NCBI RefSeq assembly: GCF_000590925.1
Contig: NZ_CP004372.1
Location: 1,593,001 to 1,657,000 of the forward strand
Length of the DNA: 64,000 nt
Source: Roseibacterium elongatum DSM 19469
Lineage (GTDB): Bacteria; Pseudomonadota; Alphaproteobacteria; Rhodobacterales; Rhodobacteraceae
Reading direction: 5' to 3'
The notes under the pieces were generated by a model. It saw nothing but the letters and a program-made list of their open reading frames with translations. It did no database searches and was not told the origin of the DNA. The number at the start of each line of letters is the position of its first letter. The stretch's first letter is position 1. The position numbers and the translations under genes are program-made. Shown in pieces: positions 44,792 through 53,349 of the stretch.

Positions 44792-46930
44792 ATGACCACC
44801 CGCTTTCTGACGCTGACCTCGGCGCTGGCCCTGACGGCCGGCCCGGCCTTCGCGCAAGACATGAACTTCAACCGCATCGCCTCGTTCCGCGTGGCTGACA
44901 ACATGCCGGCGGCGGACGAATCCTCGGCCGAGATCATTTCCGCCACGGCGGATGGCATGACGCTGGTCTATACCGACAGCCCCGCGGGCGTGGTCGGGTT
45001 CATCGACATCACCGACCCGGCCAATCCCGCCGCCGCCGGTGTGATCGAGCTGGAGGGCGAGCCGACCTCGGTCGCCGTGATGGGCCAGATCGCCTACCTG
45101 GGCGAGAACACCTCGGCGGATTACGTCAACACGTCCGGCGTGCTGCACGCGATCGACGTCGACAGCCGCGAGGTCCTGGCCACCTGTGATCTGGGCGGCC
45201 AGCCCGACAGCGTCGCCGTCGCCCCCGACGGCAGCTTTGTCACCGTCGCCATCGAGAACGAGCGCGACGAGGATCTGGGCGATGGCCGCACCGGTCAGAT
45301 GCCCGCCGGTTTCGTCGCCATCGTCGAGACCGCCGAGGATGGGCTGGTTTGCGACAGCCTGATCATGGCTGACGTCACGGGACTGGCCGAGGTGTCGCCC
45401 GAAGACCCCGAGCCGGAATTCGTGGCGATCAACGCCGAGAACGAGATCGTCGTGACGATGCAGGAGAACAACCACATGGTTGTCCTGAATGCGGCGGGAG
45501 AGGTGCTGAGCCATTTCTCTGCCGGTGAGGTCACGCTCGAAGGTGCCGACACCGAGGAAGAGGGCGCGCTGGTCTTCGACCAGACCATCACCGTGCCGCG
45601 CGAGCCGGATTCGGTCGCCTGGATCGACGCAGATCATTTCGCCACCGCCAATGAGGGCGACATGGATGGCGGCAGCCGCGGCTGGACGATCTTTCACCAG
45701 GACGGCACCGTGGTTTACGAAAGCGGCCTCGATTTCGAACGCGCGATCATTGAGATCGGCCACTACCCCGAGGGGCGCTCGGCGAACAAAGGTGTCGAGC
45801 CCGAGTCGATCACGGTGGACACGTTCGGCGGCACGCCGATGGTCTTCGTCGGCTCGGAACGTGGCTCGGTCGTGGGCGTCTATGACGTGACCGACCCCGC
45901 CGCGCCCGTGCTGATGCAGCTGCTGCCCTCGGGCATCGGGCCGGAAGGCTATGTAACCATCCCCGAGCGCAACCTCCTGGTCTCGGCCAACGAAACCGAC
46001 GATGCCGGCCCCCGCGCCCATGTCATGTTGTTCGAATACCAGGAAGCGCCCGCGGTCTACCCGCACCTGACCAGTGCCGGCATGGACGAGTTGACCGGCT
46101 GGGGTGCGATCTCGGGTCAGGTCATGGCCGAGGATGGCACGATCTACGCCGTCTCCGACAGCTTCTACGGGATGCAGCCGACGATCTTCCACATCGATGT
46201 CAGCCAAACCCCGGCCCGCATCGTCAATGCCATCCGCGTCACGCGCGAAGGCCAGCCTGCCCAACTGCTGGACATGGAAGGCATCACGCTGGACGCCGAG
46301 GGTGGTTTCTGGATCGCCTCGGAAGGGCGCAGCGACCGTTTGGTGCCGCACGCGATCTACCACGTGGGTGCCGATGGCGCGATCGAGGACTACATCACGT
46401 TGCCCGACGCTTTGCTGGCCGTCGAACGCCGCTTCGGCTTCGAGGGGATCACCCGCGTCGATGACATGCTCTATATCGCGGTGCAGCGCGAATGGCGCGA
46501 CGACCCGGACAACCACGCCAAGGTTCTGGGCTACAACCTGGAGACCGAGGACTGGTCGGTCATCCACTACCCGCTGACCGATCCCGACACCGGTTGGGTC
46601 GGCCTGTCGGAGATCGTGGCGCATGGCGATTTCGTCTACTTCATCGAGCGCGACAACCAGCTTGATACCCGCGCGGTGACCAAGATCATCACCCGCGTGC
46701 ACTTGTCGGCACTGGACGGCATGGTTGCGCTGGGCGAAACCCCCGCCGTGCTGGAACCGGACCTGGTGGTCGACCTGCTGCCTTATCTGACGTCGACGGG
46801 CGGTTATGTCCTCGACAAGGTCGAGGGTCTGGCCATCGCGCCCGACGGCACGATGTGGATCTCGACCGACAATGACGGGGTCGACGACCATTCGGGCGAG
46901 ACGATGTTCTTCGCCATCCCGCCGATGTAA
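44792..46930 (+). CDS. exported phytase-like beta-propeller protein
   Basis: The 712-residue protein has a signal peptide (MTTRFLTLTSALALTAGPAFAQ) and acts outside the cytoplasm. The N-terminal 420 residues form a repeat-rich propeller (VVGFIDITDPANPAAAGVIE, EPTSVAVMGQIAYLG, DSVAVAPDGSFVTVAIENE). The C-terminal part from about 440 (GWGAISGQVMAEDGTIYAVSD to KVEGLAIAPDGTMWISTDND) matches the esterase-like phytase family. Acidic loops such as ISTDNDGVDDHSGE could bind Ca2+. Together with the PHO boxes upstream this suggests phosphate release from organic phosphates. A strong terminator follows. Confidence 0.85.
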   Translation: MTTRFLTLTSALALTAGPAFAQDMNFNRIASFRVADNMPAADESSAEIISATADGMTLVYTDSPAGVVGFIDITDPANPAAAGVIELEGEPTSVAVMGQIAYLGENTSADYVNTSGVLHAIDVDSREVLATCDLGGQPDSVAVAPDGSFVTVAIENERDEDLGDGRTGQMPAGFVAIVETAEDGLVCDSLIMADVTGLAEVSPEDPEPEFVAINAENEIVVTMQENNHMVVLNAAGEVLSHFSAGEVTLEGADTEEEGALVFDQTITVPREPDSVAWIDADHFATANEGDMDGGSRGWTIFHQDGTVVYESGLDFERAIIEIGHYPEGRSANKGVEPESITVDTFGGTPMVFVGSERGSVVGVYDVTDPAAPVLMQLLPSGIGPEGYVTIPERNLLVSANETDDAGPRAHVMLFEYQEAPAVYPHLTSAGMDELTGWGAISGQVMAEDGTIYAVSDSFYGMQPTIFHIDVSQTPARIVNAIRVTREGQPAQLLDMEGITLDAEGGFWIASEGRSDRLVPHAIYHVGADGAIEDYITLPDALLAVERRFGFEGITRVDDMLYIAVQREWRDDPDNHAKVLGYNLETEDWSVIHYPLTDPDTGWVGLSEIVAHGDFVYFIERDNQLDTRAVTKIITRVHLSALDGMVALGETPAVLEPDLVVDLLPYLTSTGGYVLDKVEGLAIAPDGTMWISTDNDGVDDHSGETMFFAIPPM

Positions 46931-46957
46931 TTCCCCAAAGTCATTTCATGACGATCC

Positions 46958-46984
46958 GGCCCCCGCCCCGGCGGGGGCCTTTTT
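46958..46984 (+). terminator. Rho-independent terminator of the phytase-like gene
   Basis: GGCCCCCGC (46958-46966) pairs with GCGGGGGCC (46971-46979) around CCCG, followed by TTTTT. It is 28 bases after the stop codon. Confidence 0.9.
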
Positions 46985-47008
46985 CGTCGGGTTGTCAGGG
47001 GGAGCGTT

Positions 47009-47050
47009 GTCCTCGAGGAAAACGGGACGGAAAACTCGAGTTTTCCGGCT
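47009..47050. repeat. double-palindrome CTCGAG repeat, copy 1
   Basis: GGAAAACTCGAGTTTTCC (47029-47046) is a perfect 18-bp palindrome, next to TCCTCGAGGA (47010-47019). The inverted copy of the whole block aligns with 55747-55791. The block lies directly after the stop of the minus-strand LysR gene and may also act as its terminator. Confidence 0.6.
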
Positions 47051-47051
47051 G

Positions 47052-47957
47052 TCACCCGGTTTGCACGGTGCGAGCAATCTCCTCGGCCAGACGGTCATAA
47101 ACCAGCCGCACACGGCGGGAATTGTGGACCTCGCGATGGGCGACCAGCCAGACGGGGAACCGCACCAGCGGGTCGGTGCCGGGCAGCACGCGCACGAACT
47201 CCGACTCGGCATCGCCCAGCCAGGCCGGTGCCGCGATCATGCCGACCCCAGCCTGCGCCAGTGCCCATTGCACGTGGTGATCCTCGGTCAGGACGGGGAA
47301 ATTGTCAGGCGTCAGGCTGTACCCCTGCTCGCCCAGAAGGCGCAGATAGGTATCGGTCGCGTCATAGCCGATGAAGGGCGCATCCCTCAGGTCCGCCGGG
47401 TTTTGCACCGGCCCCAGCCGCGCGATCAGGTCGGCGGATGCGTAAAGCCACGCCTCGTCATGGGTGATTAGGCGCGCGGTCAGGTCGGGCTGGGTGGGGC
47501 GCACATGGCGAATGGCGATATCGGCCTCGCGCCGCATCAGGTCGCGTACGGCGTTCGAGGCGATGACGGTGATGCGTAGCCCCGGCGCATCGTCCCGCAG
47601 ACGGGCGATCACCGGCGGCAGGATATGCGCGGCATAAAGATCCGAAGCGGTGACCGTCACCTCGCCTGCGATCTCGTCCGACTGTCCGCTGGCCGCCAGC
47701 GACAGGGCGTTGGCCGCCGCGCCCATCGCGCGCACATGATCGATCAGTTTCAGCCCGGCCTCGGTCAGGTCCATCCGCTTGCCCGCGCGGGTGAACAGCG
47801 TCACGCCAAGCTCCTCTTCGAACGCCGCCACCTGCCGTCCCAGCGTGGGCTGGGTCAGGCCAAGGGCGCGGGCGGCGGCCGACAATGATCCCTCCTCGGC
47901 CGTGACGAGGAACGCGCGCGCGCGGGTCCAGTCGAAGGTGATGCTCCGCCAATCCAT
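47052..47957 (-). CDS. LysR-family transcriptional regulator
   Basis: The 301-residue protein has the helix-turn-helix LVTAEEGSLSAAARALGLTQ followed by PTLGRQVAAFEEELGV, and an effector domain (VTVTASDLYAAHILPPVIARL, ADIAIRHVRPTQPDL). I chose the ATG at 47957 (MDWRSITFDW); an upstream ATG at 47969 adds four residues. It is divergent from the oxidoreductase gene at 48062, which is the likely target. Confidence 0.9.
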   Translation of the reverse strand: MDWRSITFDWTRARAFLVTAEEGSLSAAARALGLTQPTLGRQVAAFEEELGVTLFTRAGKRMDLTEAGLKLIDHVRAMGAAANALSLAASGQSDEIAGEVTVTASDLYAAHILPPVIARLRDDAPGLRITVIASNAVRDLMRREADIAIRHVRPTQPDLTARLITHDEAWLYASADLIARLGPVQNPADLRDAPFIGYDATDTYLRLLGEQGYSLTPDNFPVLTEDHHVQWALAQAGVGMIAAPAWLGDAESEFVRVLPGTDPLVRFPVWLVAHREVHNSRRVRLVYDRLAEEIARTVQTG

Positions 47958-47974
47958 GCATAAACGCATAACAT

Positions 47975-48016
47975 GAATGCCATATTCGTCAATTTATTCA
48001 ATTTTGGCGCATGAAT
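47975..48016. promoter_or_regulatory. AT-rich divergent promoter with LysR-like dyads
   Basis: The 104-base gap between the divergent LysR and oxidoreductase genes is unusually AT-rich. GAATGCCATATTC (47975-47987) is a short dyad. ATTCA (47996-48000) and TGAAT (48012-48016) form an inverted repeat with an 11-base spacer. Either may be the regulator's binding site. Confidence 0.4.
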
Positions 48017-48061
48017 ATATCCACCTCCAAGGCAGACGGAGATTTTGAAAGGAGGCCGATC

Positions 48062-49057
48062 ATGAAAGCGGCAGTTTACAAGACCTACGGCCCGGCCGAT
48101 GTGGTCCATATCACCGACATCGCACGCCCAGACCCAAAGGCCGGCGACATTCTGGTACGCGTCGGCGCGGCAGGGGTGACGACGGCGGATTGGCGGCTGC
48201 GCGCGGCGGCCTTTCCCGGCCTGATCAGCAAACTGGCGGGGCGGATGATGTTCGGCCTGTTCGCACCGCGCAACGCGGTGCTCGGCTCGGATTATGCCGG
48301 CGAGGTCGTTGCGGTGGGCACGGGCGTGACCGGGTTTCGGCCGGGCGACCGTGTCTTTGGCTTCGCCTGGGGCGGGGCGCATGCCGAGTACATCGCCGTA
48401 AAGGCCGAGGGTGCGGTCCTTGCCACCCCCGCCGGGTTGACCGACACGCAGGCGGCGGCGATCCCCTTCGGCGCGCAGGCGGCGCTGGAATTCCTCGACC
48501 GTTTCGCGCAGGTCAAACCGGGCGAGCGGGTGCTGATCGTCGGTGCCTCGGGCGGTGTCGGGGCGTATGCGGTGCAGATCGCCAAGGCGCTGGGGGCGCA
48601 TGTGACGGGTGTGGCGAGTGGCGCAAACCGCGCGCTAGTCGAGGGGTTGGGGGCGGATGCCTTCGTCGATTACCGCAAGAGCGATCCGGCGGCGCTGACC
48701 GGCCCCTTCGACGTGGTGCTGGAAACGATCGGCGTCATGGAGTACCGAACCGCGGCCCCGATGCTGGCCGATGGCGGGCGGTTTGTTCCGCTGAATTTCG
48801 GGCTTGGCGACGTTTTGGCCGCGCGCAAGGCGAGGCGCAGTGGGCACACCCTGATCCTGAAGGTGAATGGTGACAGCAAGGCCGGTCTGAAACGCCTGTC
48901 GGACATGATCGAGGCGGGGCGCCTGCGTCCGGTGATCGACCGCGTCTATCCCTTCGATCAGATCCACGCCGCCTATGCCCATGTCGAAAGCCGCCGGCGC
49001 AAGGGCGCGGTGGTGCTGAAACTGCCCGAGGCAGAGGACATCGTACAGGCGGCCTGA
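48062..49057 (+). CDS. zinc-independent MDR-family NAD(P)H:quinone oxidoreductase
   Basis: The 331-residue medium-chain reductase starts MKAAVYKTYGPADVVHITDI after GGAGG. It has SDYAGEVVAVGTGVTGFRPGD, the nucleotide-binding VLIVGASGGVGAYAVQIAKAL (cut at its core GASGGVG) and DVVLETIG. Zinc-ligand cysteines are absent, which places it in the quinone reductase or enoyl reductase-like group. Divergent LysR suggests induction by a small molecule. A hairpin terminator follows. Confidence 0.9.
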   Translation: MKAAVYKTYGPADVVHITDIARPDPKAGDILVRVGAAGVTTADWRLRAAAFPGLISKLAGRMMFGLFAPRNAVLGSDYAGEVVAVGTGVTGFRPGDRVFGFAWGGAHAEYIAVKAEGAVLATPAGLTDTQAAAIPFGAQAALEFLDRFAQVKPGERVLIVGASGGVGAYAVQIAKALGAHVTGVASGANRALVEGLGADAFVDYRKSDPAALTGPFDVVLETIGVMEYRTAAPMLADGGRFVPLNFGLGDVLAARKARRSGHTLILKVNGDSKAGLKRLSDMIEAGRLRPVIDRVYPFDQIHAAYAHVESRRRKGAVVLKLPEAEDIVQAA

Positions 49058-49062
49058 ACATG

Positions 49063-49088
49063 AAAAGCCCAGCACAGGCCGGGCTTTT
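49063..49088. terminator. bidirectional hairpin terminator
   Basis: AAAAGCCC (49063-49070) and GGGCTTTT (49081-49088) form a stem with A- and T-rich ends between the convergent oxidoreductase and binding-protein genes. It could stop transcription from either side. Confidence 0.75.
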
Positions 49089-49108
49089 CGGCGACAGTCA
49101 CGCGGCGG

Positions 49109-50581
49109 TCACTCGACCCAGCGCACGCCGGTCAGATCGTTGGCCTGCGTGGGCGAGTTCTCCCACAAGCCTTCGATATCGGCATTCGCCACGCCCGTCT
49201 TGGCCAGCTGGAACAGATAGCCGTTGACGAAATCCGCGGCGATCATCTGCTGGGCCTGCTGGTTCAACGCGGTCCGCGCGGCGGGGTCCGAGGTCGTCGC
49301 CAGCTCTTCCATCAACGCCTGGAAGGCGTCGTTGTCGTATTGGAAGTAATACTCGGGATTTGCGTAGATGTTGATGTCGGCGGGTTCGGTATGGCTGACG
49401 ATGGTCAGGTCGAAATCATAGCCACGGAACACCTGTTCCAGCCACTGCGCCCATTCCAGGTTGGTGATCTCGGTCTCGATCCCGACCTCGCGCAGTTGCG
49501 CCGCGATGATCTCGCCGCCGCGCCGCGCATAGGACGGCGGCGGCAGCATCAACCGCAGGGTCAGATCGGTGGCCCCGGCCTCCTCCAGCAGGGCGCGGGC
49601 GGCGTCGGGGTCGTAGGCCGAATTGGCGGTCAGATCGACATAGTCGGGATTGTGCGGCGCGAAATGCGTGCCGATGGGCGTGCCATAGCCGAACATCGCC
49701 CCATCGATGATATCCTGACGGTTGATCGCGTGGCTGATCGCCTGCCGCACCCGGATGTCATCCAGCGGCGGTTGAGCGTTGTTCATGGCAAGGATCGTTT
49801 CGCCCTCGGTCGAACCGACGATGACCGAAAACCGCGGATCTGCCTCGAAACTCGACAGCGTTTCGGGCGCGGGGAAGTTCGGGAAGGCATCGACATCGCC
49901 CGCCATCATCGCGGCGAAAGCGGCGTTGGGGTCCGAGACGAAACGGAAGGTCGCGTCTTCGAGCGCTGGGGCATCGCCCCAATAGGCGTCATAGCGCGTC
50001 AGCTCTACCCGGTCGCCCTGCGCCCATTCCACGAACCGAAACGGGCCGGTGCCGATGGGGTTGGTCGCGTTGGTCTCGGCGCTGTCGGGCGACACGATCA
50101 CCGCATCCCCCCAGGCCATATCGAACAGAAACGCCCCGTCCGGCCCATCCAGCGTAACCTCGACGGTCGTGTCATCCACGGCCTCGACCAGGACGATGTT
50201 GGCGAAAAGCGACGGCTGCGCGTTGGTCGATCCCTCGGCACGCGCGCGATCCAGGCTGAAGACGACATCATAGGCCGTCATCGCCGAACCGTCGTGAAAG
50301 GTCACGCCCTCGCGCAGGGTGAAGGTGTAGGTCGTGCCATCCTCGGAGATCTCCCAGCTTTCGGCGAGGCCGGACACGATCGACCCGTCCGAAGCAAAGC
50401 GCGTCAGCCCTTCGAACACATTGGCATAGACCACCTCGTCGATGGCGGCGGCCGCCCCGCCCGTGGGGTCGAGATTTGGCGGCTCCAGAACCATCCCGAT
50501 GGTAATGTCGGTCTGTTGTGCAAGCGCGGTGCCTGCCGTCAGCGCAAGGATCGCGGCGCCGGTGCGAAGCGAACGGATCAT
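49109..50581 (-). CDS. peptide/nickel-type ABC transporter substrate-binding protein
   Basis: The 490-residue periplasmic protein has a signal peptide (MIRSLRTGAAILALTAGTALAQ) and the SBP family 5 pattern: EPPNLDPTGGAAAAIDEVVY, LAESWEISEDGTTYTFTLRE, VTFHDGSAMTAYDVVFSLDR, NPIGTGPFRFVEWAQGD and RVRQAISHAINRQDII truncated. No permease genes are beside it. The importer at 39924-43272 has permeases and ATPase but lacks a binding protein, so the two may work together. The ligand is unknown. Confidence 0.92.
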   Translation of the reverse strand: MIRSLRTGAAILALTAGTALAQQTDITIGMVLEPPNLDPTGGAAAAIDEVVYANVFEGLTRFASDGSIVSGLAESWEISEDGTTYTFTLREGVTFHDGSAMTAYDVVFSLDRARAEGSTNAQPSLFANIVLVEAVDDTTVEVTLDGPDGAFLFDMAWGDAVIVSPDSAETNATNPIGTGPFRFVEWAQGDRVELTRYDAYWGDAPALEDATFRFVSDPNAAFAAMMAGDVDAFPNFPAPETLSSFEADPRFSVIVGSTEGETILAMNNAQPPLDDIRVRQAISHAINRQDIIDGAMFGYGTPIGTHFAPHNPDYVDLTANSAYDPDAARALLEEAGATDLTLRLMLPPPSYARRGGEIIAAQLREVGIETEITNLEWAQWLEQVFRGYDFDLTIVSHTEPADINIYANPEYYFQYDNDAFQALMEELATTSDPAARTALNQQAQQMIAADFVNGYLFQLAKTGVANADIEGLWENSPTQANDLTGVRWVE

Positions 50582-50769
50582 GATGTGCGTCTCTCCCTAT
50601 GGTGGCACGTCGCCGCATATTGGCGCGGCAGAGTGCAAAAATCTTGGGGAAAATGCATGTTTTCGCGGCGGCGCACAGCATTGCAATTGTCGCATTCCTG
50701 TCGTGCGGTGACTCGCGCGGCGGAAAATGCGTTAACCTTTGGGCAGGGCTATCACGATTCGGGGGACAG

Positions 50770-50967
50770 ATGAGCGTGCCGAATTCCGAGGACATCCTGG
50801 CCGTCGCCAAGGAAAACGTCGCCGCCTTCATCCGCGATCAGACCAGCGCCCGCGCGCTGTCGCCGATGATCCGCCACCTCAATGACGATCTGCTCAGCGG
50901 CGATCAGGCCGCACGCGAGATGGCGGCCCGCGCGCTGGCGCATCTGGGCTTTGTCGAACGCGCCTGA
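50770..50967 (+). CDS. small protein of unknown function
   Basis: The 65-residue helical product starts MSVPNSEDILAVAKENVAAF and continues with IRDQTSARALSPMIRHLNDD. It is short, soluble and not recognised. GGGGGACAG precedes the ATG. It is convergent with the M20 peptidase gene, whose stop is five bases away. Good codon use and a helix-rich sequence support a real gene. Confidence 0.6.
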   Translation: MSVPNSEDILAVAKENVAAFIRDQTSARALSPMIRHLNDDLLSGDQAAREMAARALAHLGFVERA

Positions 50968-50971
50968 GGCG

Positions 50972-52250
50972 TCAGCCCAGCAACTCCTTCAATGTCAGCG
51001 CCATGACCGCTGCCGCATCGACCATATCGTCGATGCCGACCCATTCGTCCGGCTGGTGGGCCAGGTCCAGGATGCCCGGCCCGTAGGCGATGCAGTTCTG
51101 CAACTTGCCGATACGATCGATGTGTTTCTGATCGTATGTGCCCGGAGACACGACGAAATCGGCCTGCCGATGCAGCACGCGGGCGATGGCCTCTTCGACC
51201 GTGCGCACCACGGGCGCGTCGCGGTCGGTCATCGTCGGCTGCACCTCGAACAGGTCGCGAATCTCGTAGGAAAACCCGGGCCGTTTGGCGCGCACGCGCT
51301 CCAGCAGGGTCGTCATCTCGGCCTTCACCTCGGCGATGTCCTCTTCGATCAGGAAACGCCGGTCGATGGTGATGCGGCAACGGTCGGGCACGCAAGGGGC
51401 GGGCAGGCCGGTATAGTCGGGGTCCTGCTCGGGCTCGCCGCCATGGATGGCGTTGATGTTCAGGGTCGAATGCCGCGCGCCCTCGGGCACCACCGGCATC
51501 TCGGTGGTTTTGCCCATCAACGAGGGGGAACAGCGTCGCCTCCATCTCGGCCAGAACGGCCCCCATATGGCGCACCGCGCAATCGCCGAGAAAGGGCATC
51601 GAGCCATGGGCGATTCGGCCATGGGTCTCGATCTCGGCCCACCAGACGCCGCGATGCCCCAGGCAGATGCGATCCTTGTTCAGCGGTTCGGGGATGATGA
51701 CATGCTGAACGCGGTCCGGGGCGAAATAGCCCCGTTCTGCCAGATAGGCGACACCGCCATACCCCCCCGATTCCTCGTCTGCCGTGGCGCTGATCTCGAT
51801 CGCGCCGGCAAAATCGGGCTGGGTCGCGACAAAGGCTTCGGCCGCGATCACCGCGCTCGCGAGGCCGCCTTTCATGTCGCAGGCGCCGCGCCCGTAGACG
51901 CGCCCGTCCTTCACCTCGCCGCCAAAGGGGTCGACCGTCCAGCCATGGCCGACCTCGACCACATCGTGGTGGCCGTTGAAATGCACGCAATCGCCGGGCC
52001 GCGCGCCCTCGATCCGCGCCACAAGGTTCCAGCGCGGATGGCGGTCGCTATCGGCCGGTGCCCCCTTGGCGCGGATCATCTCGCAGGCGAACCCGCGCGC
52101 GGACAGATACGCCGCCAGATAATCGCAGATCTCGCGATAGCAGCGGCCCGGCGGGTTCAGCGTGGGAATACGGATCAGGTCGCGGGTCAACGCGACCAGG
52201 TCGGCCTTGCGCGCGGTGACCGCATCGAGAAAGGGCGTGTCGGCTGTCAT
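50972..52250 (-). CDS. M20-family deacylase/peptidase, ArgE/DapE type (frameshifted)
   Basis: This zinc hydrolase resembles acetylornithine deacetylase or succinyl-diaminopimelate desuccinylase. The metal motifs are VHFNGHHDVVEVGHGW and VYGRGACDMKGGLASAV, then the catalytic ATADEESGGYGGVAYL. The dimerisation domain region continues in another frame with LMGKTTEMPVVPEGARHSTL and SPGTYDQKHIDRIGK. The break is at five G (51524-51528); deleting one gives LFPSLMGKTTEM and 425 residues. The substrate cannot be fixed. It stands alone on the minus strand. Confidence 0.85.
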
Positions 52251-52350
52251 GGCCCCACACTGCGCCCGCATGACGCGACCGGCAAGCCCTGCCATTCACC
52301 GACCGGATGGCTTATATCTTGGGTAACGCCAATGAAGGGACCCGTGGCTG

Positions 52351-52611
52351 ATGCTGAATCTGGGCCGATTGTCGATCTTCCTGCTCGTCGGGCTGACGGT
52401 CGTCTACATAAGCCTCTATTTCTACTTTCGCGCCGGCGCGAAAATGCAGCTGGAAGAGGATTGGGTGATGGAAGGGCGACCGGGCGACCGCGCCGAATGG
52501 GTTGCCGAACGCCTGGAGCCGCGCGCCGCGAGCCTGCGGAAATGGCTTGTGTTTCTGGTATATGTTCTGCCCCTGTCGGGGCTGACACTGACCGTGTATC
52601 TGACCAACTGA
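52351..52611 (+). CDS. small two-helix membrane protein
   Basis: The 86-residue protein has two membrane helices, LSIFLLVGLTVVYISLYFYF and WLVFLVYVLPLSGLTLTVYL, separated by a charged loop with MEGRPGDRAEWVAERLEPR. It is 13 bases before the DUF1523 gene, with which it probably forms an operon. The pattern is conserved in roseobacters, but no function is known to me. Confidence 0.72.
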   Translation: MLNLGRLSIFLLVGLTVVYISLYFYFRAGAKMQLEEDWVMEGRPGDRAEWVAERLEPRAASLRKWLVFLVYVLPLSGLTLTVYLTN

Positions 52612-52624
52612 AGGATCGCTTCCC

Positions 52625-53230
52625 ATGCATTGGCCCCGGATCATCTTCCTGTCGCTGCTGGCCCTTTTCCTCGGGGCATTCCTCCACTACACGCTGCCCC
52701 AACGCGATATCGTCCGGGTCACGGATACCGAGATCATTCGAACCGATTTCTCGGGTCTGAACCGCATCTTCTATGCGCAAGGCGACAGCGGCGGTGCAAA
52801 TCCCGATAGCCGGGACTTGCGCCTGATCAATACGATCGCGCCGAATGGCGATGTGCGCGTGTATCGCAACGAGGATACCGGCTTCGGCTGGCCCCCCTAT
52901 TTCAAGCTCGATTCGGCCGACCTGCAGGCCGAGGCCGCCAGCCTGTCCTCGGCCGCGGACAACCCCACCTGGGTGGCGGTCACCCATTACGGGTGGCGGT
53001 CGCGCCTGCTGACAACCTATCCCAACGCGGTCGGCATGGAACAGGTGGACGGGCCCGACACCGCCTTGTTCCCATGGCTCAACATCGTGATCCTGCTGGC
53101 CATGGCGCTGATCCTGTTCATGGCCTGGCGCATCTGGGAGCGGTTCGAAGATCGCGTGCTCGTGCCCATCGCGGATCGCAGCGCCGTGCGGTGGGCCAAG
53201 CTGAAAGACTGGGCCGCGGGCCGCGGCTGA
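52625..53230 (+). CDS. DUF1523-family membrane protein
   Basis: The 201-residue protein matches DUF1523: MHWPRIIFLSLLALFLGAFL, then HYTLPQRDIVRVTDTEI, RLINTIAPNGDVRVYRNEDTGF cut to its core, and FGWPPYFKLDSADLQAEA. A second helix (IVILLAMALILFMAWRIWERF) near residue 160 places most of the middle in the periplasm. The function is unknown. It follows a small membrane gene. Confidence 0.85.
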   Translation: MHWPRIIFLSLLALFLGAFLHYTLPQRDIVRVTDTEIIRTDFSGLNRIFYAQGDSGGANPDSRDLRLINTIAPNGDVRVYRNEDTGFGWPPYFKLDSADLQAEAASLSSAADNPTWVAVTHYGWRSRLLTTYPNAVGMEQVDGPDTALFPWLNIVILLAMALILFMAWRIWERFEDRVLVPIADRSAVRWAKLKDWAAGRG

Positions 53231-53348
53231 TCCCGCGACTCTCGATCTTTATCCTTCAAATATGCAAACCAGCGGCGAAAGGGGCTCGATGCCCCTTGAG
53301 CCGCTTTGCCGAGCGACGCGGCAAGGCCGCGGCGCAATCCCTGCCGCG
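53231..53348. repeat. long intergenic repeat, copy 2
   Basis: The spacer contains ATCTTTATCCTTCAAATATG, GGGGCTCGATGCCCCTTGAG and GGCGCAATCCCTGCCGCGG, in the same order as in the rimM-trmD gap at 23508-23619 (opposite strand). It lies between the convergent DUF1523 and aldehyde dehydrogenase genes. Confidence 0.65.
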
Positions 53349-53349
53349 G

